Of a DNA stretch of 5,391 nucleotides, positions 1-5,391 are shown piece after piece. The stretch lies in NCBI GenBank assembly GCA_013375335.1, contig JABXJZ010000113.1:1-5391 (forward strand), read 5' to 3'. Below the pieces are notes generated by a model. The model worked only from the letters and a program-made list of their open reading frames with translations, was not told where the DNA came from and searched no databases. The stretch's first letter is position 1; every line of letters starts with the position of its first letter. The position numbers and the translations under genes were made by a program. Source of the DNA: Desulfobacterales bacterium (GTDB lineage Bacteria > Desulfobacterota > DSM-4660 > Desulfatiglandales > B25-G16).

Positions 1-1
1 C

Positions 2-547
2 TGGCTGCCGGGAACGGCTGGGGAGATTGTATTTAAAGTGCTAACCGGGATAATGGCGTTTGGCATAATAATATACACCGGTTTTACTGTGAATTATGTT
101 AATGGCATTCCGTTTTGGAACTCAGCTCTATTACCCGTATTGTTTATAGTATGGGGTATCTTGAGTGGCTTGGCTCTGGTCATGGCCATTGGTCTAGGCG
201 TCGCCAGTGTTGATATCGGAGCGGTGATAGCAGTAGACCTCGTGTTACTTATTGCCGCTATAATTCTTATAGTTTTATACCTGTGGACCGCAACCTATGC
301 GGAGCCTACCGCGAGGCAATCAGTAAGGGAGTTAATCCGAGGTTACCCGGCTCTCGTATTGGGGATAGGAGTGGTTTTATGTGGCATAATCATACCGCTG
401 GCCACCTCACTGTCAAGCTATCTCAGCGGCAACATACCTGCCCCATCGCTGGCTATATTAGTTCTCGCCTGTGAGATCATAGGCGGCTTAGCATTCACGT
501 ACAGTGTATTGAAAGTTGGCCTCTATAGCCCCTTAATCCCGGCTTGA
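2..547 (+). CDS. NrfD/PsrC-like membrane subunit of a molybdenum oxidoreductase, C-terminal part (5' end outside window)
   Basis: The frame is open from base 2, so a GTG at 38 is an internal valine codon and the gene begins upstream of the window. The 181 visible residues are very hydrophobic and form about five membrane segments, ending in a short polar tail and TGA. The stretch YTGFTVNYVNGIPFW followed by SALLPVLFIVWGILSG matches the NrfD/PsrC pattern, where G-x-P-W-x-x-x-x-L-P-x-x-F recurs between helices. NrfD proteins anchor molybdenum or multihaem complexes and exchange electrons with the quinone pool through an FeS subunit. The next gene, 59 bases downstream, encodes a molybdopterin catalytic subunit, which supports a joint complex. 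A ferredoxin-like FeS subunit is expected upstream but cannot be seen. Substrate and direction of electron flow are unknown. Confidence 0.85.
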   Translation, partial: WLPGTAGEIVFKVLTGIMAFGIIIYTGFTVNYVNGIPFWNSALLPVLFIVWGILSGLALVMAIGLGVASVDIGAVIAVDLVLLIAAIILIVLYLWTATYAEPTARQSVRELIRGYPALVLGIGVVLCGIIIPLATSLSSYLSGNIPAPSLAILVLACEIIGGLAFTYSVLKVGLYSPLIPA

Positions 548-594
548 GCATAATCCTTCGGAGGCATCTCTTCTACAGGAGAATTTTTTGAATT

Positions 595-603
595 GAGGAG
601 GAA
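595..603 (+). promoter_or_regulatory. Strong ribosome binding site of the molybdopterin subunit
   Basis: GAGGAGGAA contains a full AGGAGG (596-601) with a 5-base spacer to the ATG at 607. It fixes that start. The 59-base gap after the NrfD-like gene shows no clear terminator, so the two genes are probably cotranscribed. Confidence 0.85.
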
Positions 604-606
604 TCA

Positions 607-3204
607 ATGAAGGCTCAAAGGATAAAGACAAAGGAAATATATGAAGACGTATGGATACCTACACAATGCCGTAGATGTCAGTCTGAGTGTGCAATACGTG
701 CCCGTCGTGTTGACGGCGTTGTGGTTAAGCTGGAAGGGAATCCAAATAGTTATGTGGGTTCCAGGGGCGGGCTTTGCCCCAAAGGGCTATCCGGACTACA
801 GGTGCTCTATGACCCCAACCGCCTGAACGTGCCGCTCAGAAGAACCAACCCGGAGAAAGGGATAGGCGTCGATCCCAAGTGGAAGGAGATATCCTGGGAT
901 GAAGCGCTCGATGAAATAGCCGCCAAGCTCAAGAAGGCCATGGACAATGATCCAAGCAAAATCCTGGTACATCATGGGATTAGCGCATCGACTATGCTGG
1001 GCTTTACTGTGGGGCTGCTCCTTGCCGGCTTAAGTACGTCCAAGGGTGCCCCTGAGATAGCAATCAGTGGTGGGGCAAACTGCGGAAACGCGGGGCACTT
1101 TACCAACGCCCAATTCTACGGAGCTTTCTGCTTATTCCCTGACTGGAAGCATTGTAACTATTCGATAGTGTTCGGCACCAATACCGCTTACGGTGGGTTT
1201 ATGCAATATGTTAATAGGCTGGCTGCCGAGGCCCTTGAACGGGGGATGAAGCTGGTCGTTTTTGATCCTGTCTGTAACAATGCTGCGGCCAAGGCATCGG
1301 AATGGATCCCTATCACTCCGGGGACAGACGGCGCCGTAGTTCTGGCAATGCTTAACGTTATTATCAATGAACTGGGGATATACGACGCAGTTTACCTTAA
1401 GAAGAAGAGCAACGCCCCCTATCTTATCGGTCCTGACGGCCGCTATGTAAGGGATAAAGAGACCAAAAAACCGATGGTATGGGATACCACTGCATCGAGA
1501 GCCAAGGTTTTTGATGACCCCAGTATTGGCGACTTTGACCTGGATGGCACCCATGAGGTGAACGGCATCAAGTGCCGCCCGGCCTGGCAACTGCTCAAGG
1601 AAAGTTTCAAGAAGTATACTCCTGAGAGTGCCTCCGAGGTAAGCGGTGTTCCAGCGGCAACAATTCGCCGGATTGCTACTGAGTTTGCCGAGGCTGCCAT
1701 GGTAGGAGCAACCGTTACCGTAGACGGCAAGCAGTTCCCGTTTAGACCCGTTGGCACTCAACATATACGGGCGGCGGTAACCCATCATAACGCGACGCAT
1801 ACGGTCTTTGCAATCGAGCTGCTTCCTCATGTGCTTGGAGCAGCTAATGTGCCTGGCGGTAACTTATCAGTCTCTGTTGAGTGTCACGGGTATTCCGGAA
1901 CGGGTTTACCCTTCATGGGCGTTAAACCAGACCCTGATGGGCTCCTTGATGTCGCTGGCAAATGGCTTCTCCCTCGTACCTGGCCGTTACCGGATCCAAT
2001 CAAGCCTCATAAGGATCTCCTTCCAATGTTTCCCATGGCGCTGGAAGTTCCTCTTCTGGGAGTTTCAGACAGGGAGAAATTATTAGGGAGAGCTAAGATA
2101 GCCCCTGACTTTGAGGTGATCGTCAATGTTGCCTCTAATTCTGTTTTGAATGCGCCAACAAAGGCCAAAACTGAACTGTTTAAGAAAGTCCCTTTTATTG
2201 TTGATATTGATATATTCCCAACCGAATTCAATGAAGGCTTTGCCGACATCGTGTTGCCCGATACAAGCTACCTTGAGTACTCGGACTGGGCAGGTATCTT
2301 TGGTCAATTCCACTCTCAGCCTCACATATTTGAGGAGCCGTGGTGTTTCCATATAACCCAGAAGGTAGTTGAGCCCCAGTACAGCCGAAGGCATAGCGCG
2401 CAAGTCGTTATTGATTTACTGGACAGGATGGACCTCCGCGCCAAAGTCAATGCGATCTATAATAACATGCTGCACGTGGATGAAACTCGTCAGTTGAAGC
2501 CAACAGAGAAAATAGACTGGGATGATCTTTGTGATAGAGTAGTAACGCAACACTTTGGTCCTGAACATAATTGGGAGTGGTTCAAAAAGCATGGCTTTAT
2601 TTCCTGGCCAAAGAAGGTGGAAGAAACCTACTGGAAATACTTTAAAGACGTACGAGTGCCTGTTTACTGGGAATGGATGATAGACTTGGGTGAAAAGACA
2701 AAAAAGATAGCCGACGAGCTGGGAATAGAAGTACCCTGGGAAAGGTATACTCCTGTTCCTCAATGGTATCCTATTCCTCCTCATCTGGTGGAGGACCCCC
2801 AGTACGACCTGTATTGTTTCTGTTACCGTGATCCGCTGCACGTAGGCTCAGCTACCATGGAGCAGCCATGGATCGATGAGGCAAGCAGAATGAACCCTTA
2901 CACCTATAACATCACAATGAATGATCATATGGCCAAGCAAAAAGGGCTTAAGGATGGAGACACTATTGAGCTGGAGTCCGATAGGGGTACAAAAGTCCAA
3001 GGCGTACTCAAGCTCAGAAAAGGACAGCATCCAAATACGGTAACCATTATGGGCACTGCTGGTCACTGGGCAGCCGGTCAACCGATTGCCCGTGGCAAGG
3101 GAGTTAATTTCATGGATCTATTGGAATCCCGGTGGAGCGACTTAGATCCCATAACCATGAGTCTCGAACCCTGTATTAAAGTTAAAGCAAAGAAGGTTAA
3201 GTAG
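607..3204 (+). CDS. Molybdopterin-dependent (bis-MGD) oxidoreductase catalytic subunit, DMSO reductase superfamily
   Basis: This is a complete 865-residue catalytic subunit. The N-terminus has a [4Fe-4S] motif, C21-x2-C24-x3-C28-x28-C57, followed by PKG with Lys59 in the usual electron-transfer position. The molybdopterin domain follows (about 65-600). The segment GGANCGNAGH places Cys159 about 31 residues before FGTN (189-192), the spacing expected of the Mo-ligand residue in this superfamily, so Cys is the likely ligand (inference). VDIDIFPTE...ADIVLPDTSYLE (532-557) is a hallmark of the family. The C-terminal dinucleotide-binding domain spans about 733-860. No signal peptide or twin-arginine motif precedes the FeS motif, unlike PsrA/PhsA/TtrA-type subunits. 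This suggests a cytoplasmic active site, as for membrane-associated phenylacetyl-CoA:acceptor oxidoreductase (PadB type), or export bound to a partner. The preceding NrfD-like gene gives the membrane anchor. The substrate is not identifiable. Confidence 0.93.
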   Translation: MKAQRIKTKEIYEDVWIPTQCRRCQSECAIRARRVDGVVVKLEGNPNSYVGSRGGLCPKGLSGLQVLYDPNRLNVPLRRTNPEKGIGVDPKWKEISWDEALDEIAAKLKKAMDNDPSKILVHHGISASTMLGFTVGLLLAGLSTSKGAPEIAISGGANCGNAGHFTNAQFYGAFCLFPDWKHCNYSIVFGTNTAYGGFMQYVNRLAAEALERGMKLVVFDPVCNNAAAKASEWIPITPGTDGAVVLAMLNVIINELGIYDAVYLKKKSNAPYLIGPDGRYVRDKETKKPMVWDTTASRAKVFDDPSIGDFDLDGTHEVNGIKCRPAWQLLKESFKKYTPESASEVSGVPAATIRRIATEFAEAAMVGATVTVDGKQFPFRPVGTQHIRAAVTHHNATHTVFAIELLPHVLGAANVPGGNLSVSVECHGYSGTGLPFMGVKPDPDGLLDVAGKWLLPRTWPLPDPIKPHKDLLPMFPMALEVPLLGVSDREKLLGRAKIAPDFEVIVNVASNSVLNAPTKAKTELFKKVPFIVDIDIFPTEFNEGFADIVLPDTSYLEYSDWAGIFGQFHSQPHIFEEPWCFHITQKVVEPQYSRRHSAQVVIDLLDRMDLRAKVNAIYNNMLHVDETRQLKPTEKIDWDDLCDRVVTQHFGPEHNWEWFKKHGFISWPKKVEETYWKYFKDVRVPVYWEWMIDLGEKTKKIADELGIEVPWERYTPVPQWYPIPPHLVEDPQYDLYCFCYRDPLHVGSATMEQPWIDEASRMNPYTYNITMNDHMAKQKGLKDGDTIELESDRGTKVQGVLKLRKGQHPNTVTIMGTAGHWAAGQPIARGKGVNFMDLLESRWSDLDPITMSLEPCIKVKAKKVK

Positions 3205-3231
3205 CCTTCACAGAGCTCATAATCGTACTGA

Positions 3232-3528
3232 GGGAGTGTTCGCGAACTCGCCGTGCTATTGAGCGATATTCTTTCTGAAAGATATCCGAATACAAAGTTC
3301 ATACGCAGAGAGAAGGCCGGACCTTATGCTGAAGCTGACCCAAAGTTGTGGGACGAGATACAGAAAGAGGGGAATACAATGATACTGGTAACCGGGCATT
3401 GAAGTACCTGTGGGCTGGCGATCGTCGTGCACTGTACAACATTAGAACAGCTAGGGGTTCCTATTAATGACGCTACGTTATCATCAAAATATGAGGCTCG
3501 CATAATCGGACTTTACCCAAAGAACTAA
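3232..3528 (+). pseudogene. UGSC-like selenoprotein reading frame with in-frame UGA; N-terminus missing, possibly decayed
   Basis: After the TGA at 3229 this frame is open to TAA at 3526, except for one TGA at 3400-3402. Translated, it gives RELAVLLSDILSERYPNTKF, then REKAGPYAEADPKLWDEI, then MILVTGH-U-STCGLAIVV and TTLEQLGVPI. The order is helix with RYPN, then RREKAG, then a hydrophobic strand, U-x-x-C, and LE-x-x-G-[VI]-P. This is the layout I recall for UGSC-family (seleno)proteins, where Sec or Cys sits in U-G-S-C after a strand and before a helix ending LEKxGIP. Function of that family is unknown to me. Oddities: no ATG with a ribosome site at a sensible position (GTG 3253 lacks one; ATG 3379 has GAGGGG but would discard conserved-looking sequence), and the C-terminus stops about 20 residues after LGVPI, shorter than expected. 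A frameshift near 3238 may have cut off the N-terminus. I rate a remnant more likely than a functional short selenoprotein. Confidence 0.55.
3404..3437 (+). promoter_or_regulatory. Possible bacterial SECIS-like hairpin after the in-frame UGA
   Basis: Just after the UGA (3400-3402) an imperfect hairpin can be drawn: GTAC 3404-3407 with GTAC 3434-3437, GTG 3410-3412 with CAC 3430-3432, and GGC 3417-3419 with GTC 3424-3426, leaving apical loop GATC (3420-3423). The loop begins with G and lies 18-21 bases after the UGA, within the range known for bacterial SECIS elements. The stem has internal mismatches and was found by eye only. Confidence 0.3.
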
Positions 3529-3536
3529 AAAAATAC

Positions 3537-3566
3537 TTGACAGGGAAAAATTCCTTTGATAGTAAT
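3537..3566 (+). promoter_or_regulatory. Sigma-70-type promoter of the tetR gene
   Basis: A perfect -35 TTGACA (3537-3542) is followed after 18 bases by AGTAAT (3561-3566), four of six to TATAAT. Transcription would start near 3573, giving a leader of about 45 bases to the ATG at 3618. The -10 lies inside the repeated operator-like element, so repressor binding would block polymerase directly. Confidence 0.6.
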
Positions 3567-3598
3567 AGGCCGAGCGTTTGATCTAATTTGAATTTGCA
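3546..3598 (+). repeat. Operator-like repeat, copy A, in front of tetR
   Basis: This stretch aligns without gaps to 4469-4521 (offset 923) with 40 of 53 bases the same by hand count. The conserved core holds a near-perfect dyad, ATTCCT-ttgat-AGTAAT (3550-3566), with one mismatch. A second, weaker dyad is GGCCGAGCGTTTGATC (3568-3583). TetR proteins bind dyads of this size, and the position over the tetR promoter suggests autorepression. That this TetR is the binder is inference. Confidence 0.6.
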
Positions 3599-3617
3599 AC
3601 GAAATGTAGGGACTCCA

Positions 3618-4283
3618 ATGGCCAGGACCAAGAAAGGTTCGATTACTAAAAACCAGAGTCAGGTATTCCCAAATGATTACGTTTTTGCCTCTACTCAAAA
3701 TTCTGCATTGATTGAAAAGAGGCATCAACAGATCGTGGATGGGGCATGCAAGATATTTTTCGAGAAGGGATACCATCCGACGACTACCCGCGAGATAGCA
3801 AAGGCATGTGGTATGTCCATTGGGCAGCTTTATCATTATATTTCTTCTAAAGATGATGTGTTGTATTTGGTACATAAACACATGCAGAAGGTCTGGTATG
3901 ATTATTTAGAAAAGTCTGACATGGAACAAATCGACGATCCCTTAAAAAAACTGACTGAGGCTCTTCATCATTCCTTGGATTTTATGATTGAAAATAAAAA
4001 GCTCATTCAATTTGTTTATTCAGAAAGCAAATACCTAGATAAGAAGTACTTACGAATCGTTCTGGATATGGACTATAAAAACGTGGTTGGCTTCTGGCGC
4101 AGCCTATTAGAGGAGGTAAATAAAACAAAATCGGTCAAAGGCGATTTGGATTTCTTAAGCAGCGTAATTGCTTATCTCCTGGCCTTTCTGGCTTTAAGGG
4201 GTTGGACCTTAAAGGATAAGCCAAAAAGGAAGCAAGTGGATTCCTTAGTTGACTTTATTTTAAGAGGATTGGGTGTCATTTAG
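3618..4283 (+). CDS. TetR/AcrR-family transcriptional regulator
   Basis: This is a 221-residue DNA-binding repressor of usual TetR length. After a polar N-terminal tail of about 34 residues, the TetR_N helices begin at KRHQQIVDGACKIFFEKGY (34-52). The helix-turn-helix follows: TTTREIAKACGMSIGQLYHY (55-74), then ISSKDDVLYLV. The rest is a helical ligand-binding and dimerisation domain rich in aromatic and aliphatic residues, whose ligand cannot be read. I chose ATG 3618, preceded by AGGGA (3608-3612) with a 5-base spacer. The in-frame TTG at 3588 overlaps the operator-like repeat and has no ribosome site. The gene has its own promoter, and matching operator-like repeats lie before it and before the SDR gene. 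It therefore probably represses itself and the downstream operon until a pathway intermediate, plausibly an acyl-CoA, is present. The ligand is a guess from family precedent. Confidence 0.9.
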   Translation: MARTKKGSITKNQSQVFPNDYVFASTQNSALIEKRHQQIVDGACKIFFEKGYHPTTTREIAKACGMSIGQLYHYISSKDDVLYLVHKHMQKVWYDYLEKSDMEQIDDPLKKLTEALHHSLDFMIENKKLIQFVYSESKYLDKKYLRIVLDMDYKNVVGFWRSLLEEVNKTKSVKGDLDFLSSVIAYLLAFLALRGWTLKDKPKRKQVDSLVDFILRGLGVI

Positions 4284-4287
4284 GGGC

Positions 4288-4309
4288 TATTGTTTCAAAG
4301 GAAGCAATA
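4288..4309 (+). terminator. Stem-loop just after tetR, possible terminator
   Basis: Bases 4288-4296 pair with 4301-4309 in a 9-bp stem with one G-U wobble and an AAAG loop. It starts five bases after the tetR stop codon. No run of T follows, so it is not a standard intrinsic terminator. It may protect the transcript's 3' end or weakly terminate. Confidence 0.35.
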
Positions 4310-4375
4310 CGTGAAAGCCAGCCCATTGAATTTGTAGGAAAATTTAAGTGGTACGCTCATTGATAGCTGCCCAGT

Positions 4376-4393
4376 TTCCATCCATAAATGGAA
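4376..4393. repeat. Short perfect palindrome TTCCAT-N6-ATGGAA
   Basis: Six-base perfect inverted repeat with a six-base loop, inside the tetR-SDR gap. It could be a protein site or a small hairpin. It is not shared with the operator-like repeats. Confidence 0.35.
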
Positions 4394-4399
4394 TTGCTG

Positions 4400-4418
4400 T
4401 TAGCCGTTAGCTTTTAGC
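4400..4418. repeat. Heptad direct repeat, three TTAGC units
   Basis: TTAGC occurs at 4400, 4407 and 4414, each seven bases apart, giving a short period-7 repeat just upstream of the proposed SDR promoter. Function unknown; it may be a small repeat tract of the kind scattered between genes. Confidence 0.45.
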
Positions 4419-4423
4419 AAGAA

Positions 4424-4452
4424 ATGAAATGAAAATAGATACCCGACATAAT
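4424..4452 (+). promoter_or_regulatory. Candidate promoter of the SDR/HpaB-like operon
   Basis: ATGAAA (4424-4429, four of six to TTGACA) and CATAAT (4447-4452, five of six to TATAAT) are 17 bases apart. Transcription would start near 4459, just before operator-like copy B at 4469-4521. A bound repressor there would hinder initiation or early elongation. Read by eye, so moderate at best. Confidence 0.4.
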
Positions 4453-4468
4453 CACATGGAGTTCCAAA

Positions 4469-4521
4469 AAAAATCACTTCGATAGTGATAGAGCAAGCGA
4501 TCGATCTAAATTGGCCTTGCA
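4469..4521 (+). repeat. Operator-like repeat, copy B, in front of the SDR gene
   Basis: Gapless match to 3546-3598. The core dyad here is perfect: ATCACT-tcgat-AGTGAT (4473-4489). Compared with copy A, the third base pair of the dyad changes on both sides (T/A to C/G), which keeps symmetry and argues for a bound dimeric protein. The second weaker dyad is GAGCAAGCGATCGATC (4491-4506). It probably places the SDR operon under the TetR regulator encoded just upstream. Confidence 0.6.
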
Positions 4522-4548
4522 GTACAGATATCTCAAGGAAGAAATACC

Positions 4549-5316
4549 GTGAACCTGAGGGGCAAGGTAGCCATAGTCACGGGAAGCAGTAGGGGTTTAG
4601 GTAAGGCAATTGCTATAGGTCTTTCTAAAGAAGGTGCCAGTGTTATCGTCGCAGCCCGAACAGAAGTGGATAACAGAGAATTACCTGGAACGATCTATCA
4701 AACAGCAGAGGAGATAAAAGCATTAGGATTGGATGCCTTAGCCATAAGGTGTGATGTAACTGATGAAGAGAGCGTAAATCATATGGTTCAAAAAACGTTG
4801 GAGCAATTTGGCCATATAGATGTGCTCGTCAATAATGCAGGTATCGCCTTTTATTCCCCTATCATCGAAACACCAATCAAGCGCTGGGAGTTGGTTATAA
4901 AGGTTAACCTAGTAGGCGCCTTTCTCTGTTCAAAGGCAGTACTACCCCACATGATTGAGCAGAAAAGCGGTAGCATCATTAACATCTCCTCGTTGGCCGC
5001 TGATGAGAGAGATGAAGGCACAGTTCCTACGGGCGTAGCTTATGCCGTATCCAAAGCAGGACTTGATCGCCTAACCTTGGGGCTGGCCACGGAAGTAGGC
5101 AAATATAATATTGCTGTCAATGCCGTAAAACCGCATAGAGTTGTGGACACTGATGGCATGAGGCTATGGCAGCCAAATGCCGATAAGTCATTATGGCAAT
5201 CAGAAGATTTGATGGTAAAATCATCGATTCTCCTGGCTAACCAGGATGGCAAAGGTATTACGGGTACAGTTGCCACTGATCGGGAAATATGTACATGGCA
5301 TGGCTTAATTAAATAA
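4549..5316 (+). CDS. Short-chain dehydrogenase/reductase (classical SDR)
   Basis: This 255-residue protein has the classical SDR layout and length. The Rossmann cofactor motif TGSSRGLG is at 11-18, CDV at 68-70, NNAG at 95-98, and catalytic Asn120, Ser148, Tyr165 and Lys169 (YAVSK). The S-to-Y spacing is 17, about four longer than in FabG, from an acidic insert DERDEG. Strand 2 ends AARTE with Arg37 rather than Asp, which favours NADP(H), though not decisively. The usual PG after the active site is replaced by KPHRVVDT. The enzyme would interconvert a hydroxyl and a ketone, perhaps on a CoA thioester, in the cytoplasm; the substrate cannot be read. The start is GTG, with AAGGAAG (4535-4541) upstream and the motif VAIVTG at the expected distance. 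It lies behind operator-like copy B and 11 bases before the HpaB-like gene, so the two form an operon. Confidence 0.92.
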   Translation: MNLRGKVAIVTGSSRGLGKAIAIGLSKEGASVIVAARTEVDNRELPGTIYQTAEEIKALGLDALAIRCDVTDEESVNHMVQKTLEQFGHIDVLVNNAGIAFYSPIIETPIKRWELVIKVNLVGAFLCSKAVLPHMIEQKSGSIINISSLAADERDEGTVPTGVAYAVSKAGLDRLTLGLATEVGKYNIAVNAVKPHRVVDTDGMRLWQPNADKSLWQSEDLMVKSSILLANQDGKGITGTVATDREICTWHGLIK

Positions 5317-5327
5317 AGGGGTTTCGA

Positions 5328-5391
5328 ATGGCTATTAGAACACCAAAACAATATATAGAAAGCCTAAAGGATGGGCGAGTCGTTTACTGTA
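5328..5391 (+). CDS. HpaB / 4-hydroxybutyryl-CoA dehydratase superfamily protein, N-terminus only
   Basis: The visible 21 residues read MAIRTPKQYIESLKDGRVVYC and run off the right edge. The pattern R-T-P-x-x-Y-I-x-S-L-x-D-x-R-x-V-Y is the usual N-terminus of the flavoprotein superfamily that includes 4-hydroxyphenylacetate 3-monooxygenase (HpaB) and 4-hydroxybutyryl-CoA dehydratase/vinylacetyl-CoA isomerase. In an anaerobic setting the dehydratase-type reaction is more likely than an oxygenase, but the Cys and His ligands of the [4Fe-4S] cluster that would decide this lie outside the window. The ribosome site AAAGGGG (5315-5321) overlaps the SDR stop region, with a 6-base spacer to the ATG, indicating coupled expression with the SDR gene. 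Confidence 0.7.
   Translation, partial: MAIRTPKQYIESLKDGRVVYC

Noticed and set aside
38..40. GTG as the start of the NrfD-like gene
   Set aside because: The frame is open upstream to the window edge with hydrophilic-to-membrane sequence continuing, there is no ribosome site, and the product would be only half of an NrfD protein.
1132..1830. 232-codon open frame on the minus strand
   Set aside because: It lies wholly inside the molybdopterin subunit gene, has no recognisable domain, and is a shadow of strong coding sequence on the + strand.
3379..3381. ATG with GAGGGG upstream as start of a 49-residue Sec protein
   Set aside because: The coding-like and family-like sequence extends about 45 codons further upstream in the same frame, so this ATG is probably an internal Met. 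It remains an alternative if the short form is functional.
3588..3590. TTG as the tetR start
   Set aside because: It has no ribosome site, overlaps the operator-like repeat, and lies only about 15 bases after the expected transcription start. ATG 3618 has AGGGA at good spacing.
3525..3881. Minus-strand frame of 118 codons across the tetR promoter and 5' end
   Set aside because: It overlaps the tetR helix-turn-helix coding region and its promoter, has no recognisable family, and is best explained as a shadow.
4286..4363. Short open stretch after tetR that translates to AIVSKEAIRESQPIEFVGKF and a few more residues
   Set aside because: It has no start codon or ribosome site, spans only 25 codons, and overlaps the post-tetR stem-loop. 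It could be a gene remnant, but I do not recognise it.
1..5391. CRISPR arrays, tRNA or rRNA genes, insertion sequences
   Set aside because: I saw no regularly spaced repeats, no cloverleaf-type sequence, no transposase motifs and no terminal inverted repeats.

Overview
The window looks like an accessory catabolic region from an anaerobic bacterium. The evidence is a bis-MGD molybdenum oxidoreductase paired with an NrfD-type quinone-interacting membrane subunit, a UGA-containing reading frame resembling the UGSC selenoprotein group, and an SDR dehydrogenase followed by the start of an HpaB/4-hydroxybutyryl-CoA dehydratase-like gene. Such sets are typical of strict anaerobes such as Desulfobacterota, Chloroflexota or Desulfotomaculum-type Firmicutes. 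The sequence alone does not choose among these. All genes lie on the + strand.

Layout. Positions 2-547 are the C-terminal part of an NrfD/PsrC-like membrane protein, cut by the left window edge. Positions 607-3204 are a complete 865-residue molybdopterin oxidoreductase catalytic subunit with an N-terminal [4Fe-4S] motif and no Tat signal. Positions 3205-3530 look intergenic, but hold an open frame (3232-3528) interrupted only by one UGA. Read as selenocysteine, it resembles the central part of UGSC-family (seleno)proteins. It has no good start and ends early, so it is either a decayed gene or an unusually short selenoprotein.

A TetR-family regulator gene (3618-4283) follows, behind a clear promoter. 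A 265-base gap (4284-4548) has a stem-loop, a palindrome, a short heptad repeat and a second promoter region. An SDR oxidoreductase gene (4549-5316) and the first 21 codons of an HpaB-superfamily gene (5328 to the right edge) complete the window.

How it fits together. A sequence of about 53 bases is present twice without gaps (3546-3598 and 4469-4521, 40 of 53 bases identical by hand count), once in front of tetR and once in front of the SDR gene. Each copy carries a dyad of the form ATYNCT-N5-AGTRAT. The simplest reading is that the TetR protein binds both copies, repressing itself and the SDR/HpaB-like operon. The SDR plus HpaB-like dehydratase/hydroxylase suggests processing of a CoA-thioester or aromatic-type substrate. 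The upstream molybdenum/NrfD complex would pass electrons to or from the quinone pool. The substrate cannot be read from this window.
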